NCBI RefSeq assembly: GCF_000739375.1
Contig: NZ_CP006704.1
Location: 2,356,001-2,420,000 of the forward strand
Length of the DNA stretch: 64,000 nucleotides
Reading direction: 5' to 3'
DNA from: Comamonas testosteroni TK102
GTDB taxonomy: Bacteria; Pseudomonadota; Gammaproteobacteria; Burkholderiales; Burkholderiaceae_C
In this document: positions 60,290 to 64,000 of the stretch, in pieces
How the letters are laid out: each line of letters starts with the position of its first letter
How positions within the stretch are numbered: position 1 is the first letter of the stretch
The notes under the pieces: model-generated
The model's database searches: none
What the model saw: only the letters and a program-made list of their open reading frames with translations
Told to the model about the DNA's origin: nothing
Position numbers and translations under genes: made by a program

Positions 60290-62749
60290 ATGTCCCAACA
60301 CACTACTGTCCAGCCTTCCGCGGCAGAGCGTGCTGTTGCTGACACCGGTTTCCTGAACTCGTCCCAGATGCACAGCCATCTGCTGGACGATCCGCAAGAA
60401 TGGAGCTCGTTTGGCCGTCCCGCAGGCCAGAGTTCCAAGGCTCCAATCTCCGAGAACGCGACCGAATCCCCGGTGTGGGATTCCTTTGTGGTTTTGGAGG
60501 GCATGCACTGTGCTGCATGTGCGCTGACCATCGAGGAGGCGCTGCGAGCCGTCCCCGGAGTGCAGGCCGCCGAAGTCAGTGCCGCAACGCGTCGAGCCCG
60601 CGTCGAATGGCGTCCTGCCCAGGTGCTTCCATCGCAATGGATGGACGCCATCACGCGTGCCGGCTATCGGGCCCTGCCCGCGCGCGATGCGTTTGCGCGC
60701 GAGCTGCGCCAGGCCGAGACGCGCCGTGCCCTGTGGCGCTGGCTGGTGGCCGGCCTGTGCATGATGCAGGTGATGATGTATGCATGGCCTGCCTACACGG
60801 CGCGTCCCGGCGATCTGTCGCTGGAGATGGAGACCTTGCTGCGCTGGGCTTCCTGGGTGATTTCTTTGCCCGTGGTGCTGTTTTGCTGCGGCCCCTTCTT
60901 CAAGAGCGCGCTCAAGGACATCAGCCAGCGCCGCGTGAGCATGGATCTGCCCGTGGCCATAGGCATGCTGATCACCTTTGTCATCAGCACGCTGGGCACT
61001 TTTGATCCCTCCGGTCCCTTTGGTCAGGAAGTCTTCTTCGACTCGCTGACCATGTTTGTGTTTTTCCTGCTCACGGGGCGCTGGCTGGAGCTGCGCCTGC
61101 GTGACCGCACGGCCGGTGCATTGGAAGCCGTGATGAACCGTCTGCCGGATTCGGTGCTGCGTCAGCAGCCTGAATCGGGCGAGTTCGAGCGTGTGGCCAC
61201 ACGTCGACTGTGCGCGGGCGATGTGGTGCGTGTGCTCACGGGCGAGGCTTTCCCCGCAGACGGCCGGATCCTGCGCGGTACTACCCATGCCGATGAGGCT
61301 CTTCTGACCGGCGAATCGACTCCTGTTCTGCGTGCACAGGGCGATGCAGTCACCGCCGGCAGCTACAACCTGGACAGTGTGGTCGATGTGCGCGTGGATA
61401 GCGTGGGGGAGGGCACCCGCTTTGCGCAGATCGTGAATCTGATGGAAAGCGCTTCGCTGCAAAAGCCCACCCTGGCCCAGCTGGCTGACAGGGTGGCTCG
61501 TCCTTTCCTTGTCGTGGTGCTGCTGGCGGCGCTGGCTGCGGCCATCTGGTGGTGGCCTGCCGACCCGGGCAAGGCCATGATGGTGGCCGTGGCCGTGCTC
61601 ATCGTCACCTGCCCCTGCGCGCTTTCACTGGCCACGCCCGTGGCCATGCTGACGGCGGCTGGCACCCTGGCGCGCAGCGGCGTGCTGGTGCGCAATCTGC
61701 AGGGGCTGGAGGCGCTGGCCGCCGTGGATACGCTGGTGTTCGACAAGACCGGAACGCTGACGCGCGATGGTCTGGTGCTGCGCGCGCTGACACCCGCTGA
61801 AGGTCAAAACACTGATGACCTGCTGGCGCTGGCCGCCTTGCTGGCGCGTCAGTCCATGCATCCCGCTTCCAGGGCCCTGGCGCAGGCGGCCGAGGTGGTC
61901 GAACTGCCTGCCAGCGCATGGCTGCTGGACTCCATCCAGGAAGTTGCCGGCAGCGGCCTCGATGTCTGGGTGCAGGCGCGCAGCAATACCGCTTTGCGCC
62001 GCCATCTTCGTCTGGGCTCGGCCGCGCATTGCGGCGTGCCCGAGCTGGCACCGCATGAGCCGGGTCAGAGCGTGATGCTGGCCGAGGAGTCGCAAATTGG
62101 CTGGCTGCCCCTGGCGCAGTTCCACCTGAGCGAGGACCTGCGTCCCGAAGCGGCCCAGGTCATTGCCGATCTCAGGCGCCATGGCGTCAGCGTGCAACTG
62201 CTCTCGGGAGACCGCTCGGCAGCGGTGCAGACGGTGGCTGCCAGGCTGGGGATCGAGACTGCGCAGGGCGATTGCCAACCGCAGGACAAGCTGGCCGCCC
62301 TGCAGGCCGCACAGGTGGCGGGGCACAAGGTCGCCATGGTTGGCGACGGCCTGAATGACGGGCCAGTTTTAGCCGGAGCGCATGTCTCTTTTGCGTTTGG
62401 CAATGCAGTGCCGCTGGCACAATCACGAGCAGACTTCGTGGTACTGGGAGACAGCCTGGAGTTAGTGCTGCAAAGCCTGTTGCTGGCCCGGCGGACCTTG
62501 TCCGTGGTGCGCCAGAACCTGAGCTGGGCAGCAGCCTATAACGCGATCTCTATTCCTCTGGCCCTGATGGGCTGGATGCCTGCCTGGCTGGCAGGGCTCG
62601 GCATGGCGCTGAGCTCCTTGCTGGTCGTCGCCAACGCAGCCCGTCTTGCACGTGCGTTGCCGCTGCAGGTTGCTGATAGCAACGCGTCCGCCTCTGCGCA
62701 TCTTGCGTCGCGGGGCGCCGTCATGCCACTGATTCAAGGAGGCCGTTGA
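60290..62749 (+). CDS. ccoI: Copper-transporting P-type ATPase of cbb3 oxidase assembly (CcoI type)
   Basis: Delivers copper for assembly of the cbb3 oxidase. The 819 residues contain a heavy-metal-associated domain (LEGMHCAACALTIEEALRAV, CAAC), eight predicted helices, the metal site CPC in VTCPCALSLATPVAMLTAAG, the phosphorylation site DKTGTLTR (about D485), the TGES actuator loop (LLTGESTPV) and GDGLNDGPVL. The CcoI/FixI assignment rests on the linked ccoS and ccoN. The start ATG at 60290 has no clear ribosome-binding site and sits where an FNR-driven transcript might begin, so the true start is uncertain. Confidence 0.93.
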   Translation: MSQHTTVQPSAAERAVADTGFLNSSQMHSHLLDDPQEWSSFGRPAGQSSKAPISENATESPVWDSFVVLEGMHCAACALTIEEALRAVPGVQAAEVSAATRRARVEWRPAQVLPSQWMDAITRAGYRALPARDAFARELRQAETRRALWRWLVAGLCMMQVMMYAWPAYTARPGDLSLEMETLLRWASWVISLPVVLFCCGPFFKSALKDISQRRVSMDLPVAIGMLITFVISTLGTFDPSGPFGQEVFFDSLTMFVFFLLTGRWLELRLRDRTAGALEAVMNRLPDSVLRQQPESGEFERVATRRLCAGDVVRVLTGEAFPADGRILRGTTHADEALLTGESTPVLRAQGDAVTAGSYNLDSVVDVRVDSVGEGTRFAQIVNLMESASLQKPTLAQLADRVARPFLVVVLLAALAAAIWWWPADPGKAMMVAVAVLIVTCPCALSLATPVAMLTAAGTLARSGVLVRNLQGLEALAAVDTLVFDKTGTLTRDGLVLRALTPAEGQNTDDLLALAALLARQSMHPASRALAQAAEVVELPASAWLLDSIQEVAGSGLDVWVQARSNTALRRHLRLGSAAHCGVPELAPHEPGQSVMLAEESQIGWLPLAQFHLSEDLRPEAAQVIADLRRHGVSVQLLSGDRSAAVQTVAARLGIETAQGDCQPQDKLAALQAAQVAGHKVAMVGDGLNDGPVLAGAHVSFAFGNAVPLAQSRADFVVLGDSLELVLQSLLLARRTLSVVRQNLSWAAAYNAISIPLALMGWMPAWLAGLGMALSSLLVVANAARLARALPLQVADSNASASAHLASRGAVMPLIQGGR

Positions 62750-62886
62750 TGGACATTCTGTATGTGCTGATTCCGCTGTCGGTAGTTCTGGTCATGGCCA
62801 TTGTGGCCGCCTTGTGGTGGGCCGTTTACCGTGGCCAGTTCGAGAGCGTGGAACAGGAAGGCGAGCGCATTCTTCGCGACGATTGA
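62749..62886 (+). CDS. ccoS: CcoS, cbb3-type oxidase maturation protein
   Basis: A 45-residue protein overlapping the end of ccoI by one base (TGATG). One membrane helix (LIPLSVVLVMAIVAALWWAV) is followed by a short charged tail (YRGQFESVEQEGERILRDD), the classic CcoS shape. CcoS is needed for cofactor insertion into cbb3 oxidase. An AAGGAGG sequence precedes it. Confidence 0.93.
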   Translation: MDILYVLIPLSVVLVMAIVAALWWAVYRGQFESVEQEGERILRDD

Positions 62887-62949
62887 TGTGGCTCAACGAG
62901 CCCAATGAGAAACCAGTGAACACTTTGCAAGAAATCTAAGAGGTGCCCG

Positions 62950-64000
<1,051 letters not shown>

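Noticed and set aside
60179..61462. A long N-terminal extension of the universal stress protein
   Set aside because: It runs antisense to ccoI; the Usp fold begins at 60178 after a good ribosome-binding site.

Overview
The window is a chromosomal segment of a high-GC betaproteobacterium of the family Comamonadaceae, most likely Comamonas testosteroni or a close relative. The strongest single clue is the gene at 7768-8532, whose product I recognise as the 3-beta/17-beta-hydroxysteroid dehydrogenase described from C. testosteroni. Supporting clues are the number of Bug/TctC-type binding proteins, PhaR, the small Trp-rich protein family and a dispersed 'ATAGCTGCTAGCGCTTT' repeat that I associate with Comamonadaceae. 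I see no insertion sequence, prophage, CRISPR array or replication origin. This is dense core chromosome with short accessory insertions.

Layout. 1-5.2 kb: the 3' part of an FAD oxidoreductase; a leftward operon of yajQ, a retropepsin-like protease and a degenerate HD-GYP protein; murB; and a small exported protein. 5.4-9.1 kb: phaR, an exported DUF1329 protein, the steroid dehydrogenase and a VOC protein. 9.3-18.3 kb: a Sel1-repeat protein, a second VOC protein, a TetR repressor diverging from a complete RND efflux operon (adaptor, pump, outer-membrane channel), and two tandem tRNA-Ser(GGA) genes. 18.4-23.2 kb: nfeD plus an SPFH protein, a PLP-dependent basic amino acid decarboxylase with a histone-H1-like tail, and a VanZ-like protein. 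23.2-27.5 kb: an IclR regulator diverging from an HMG-CoA-lyase-like gene (frameshifted), a CaiB/BaiF CoA-transferase and a Bug binding protein. 27.5-30.1 kb: a periplasmic LigE-type DNA ligase, sodC and fabI.

30.2-36.1 kb is a yejABEF-type peptide ABC importer operon carrying three 90-bp tandem repeats between its first two genes. It is followed by a 53-codon basic ORF, cbpA-cbpM and a thioredoxin-like gene. 38.7-47.0 kb is the classic translation operon rimP-nusA-infB-rbfA-truB, with typA joined to its end. 47.1-50.2 kb holds a LysR regulator diverging from an exported alkyl-sulfatase-type metallo-hydrolase. 50.3-55.0 kb holds a c-type cytochrome, a small Trp-rich membrane protein, ilvD, a Bug protein and lgt. 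55.2-59.4 kb is a malonate module: malonyl-CoA decarboxylase, Bug protein, malonyl-CoA synthetase. The window closes with a universal stress protein diverging, across an FNR-type box, from ccoI-ccoS-ccoN, the start of a cbb3 oxidase locus.

Most transcription units end in clear rho-independent terminators, and several divergent regulator/target pairs have perfect palindromes between them (TetR/RND, IclR/lyase, LysR/sulfatase). The less ordinary items are the H1-like tail on the decarboxylase, the 90-bp tandem array inside the yej operon, the dispersed repeat family that supplies coding sequence, stop codons and a promoter to host genes, the inactive-looking HD-GYP protein beside the c-di-GMP-binding YajQ, and a small basic ORF whose start region lies in an inverted repeat. 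I did not find a convincing wholly new multi-gene system.
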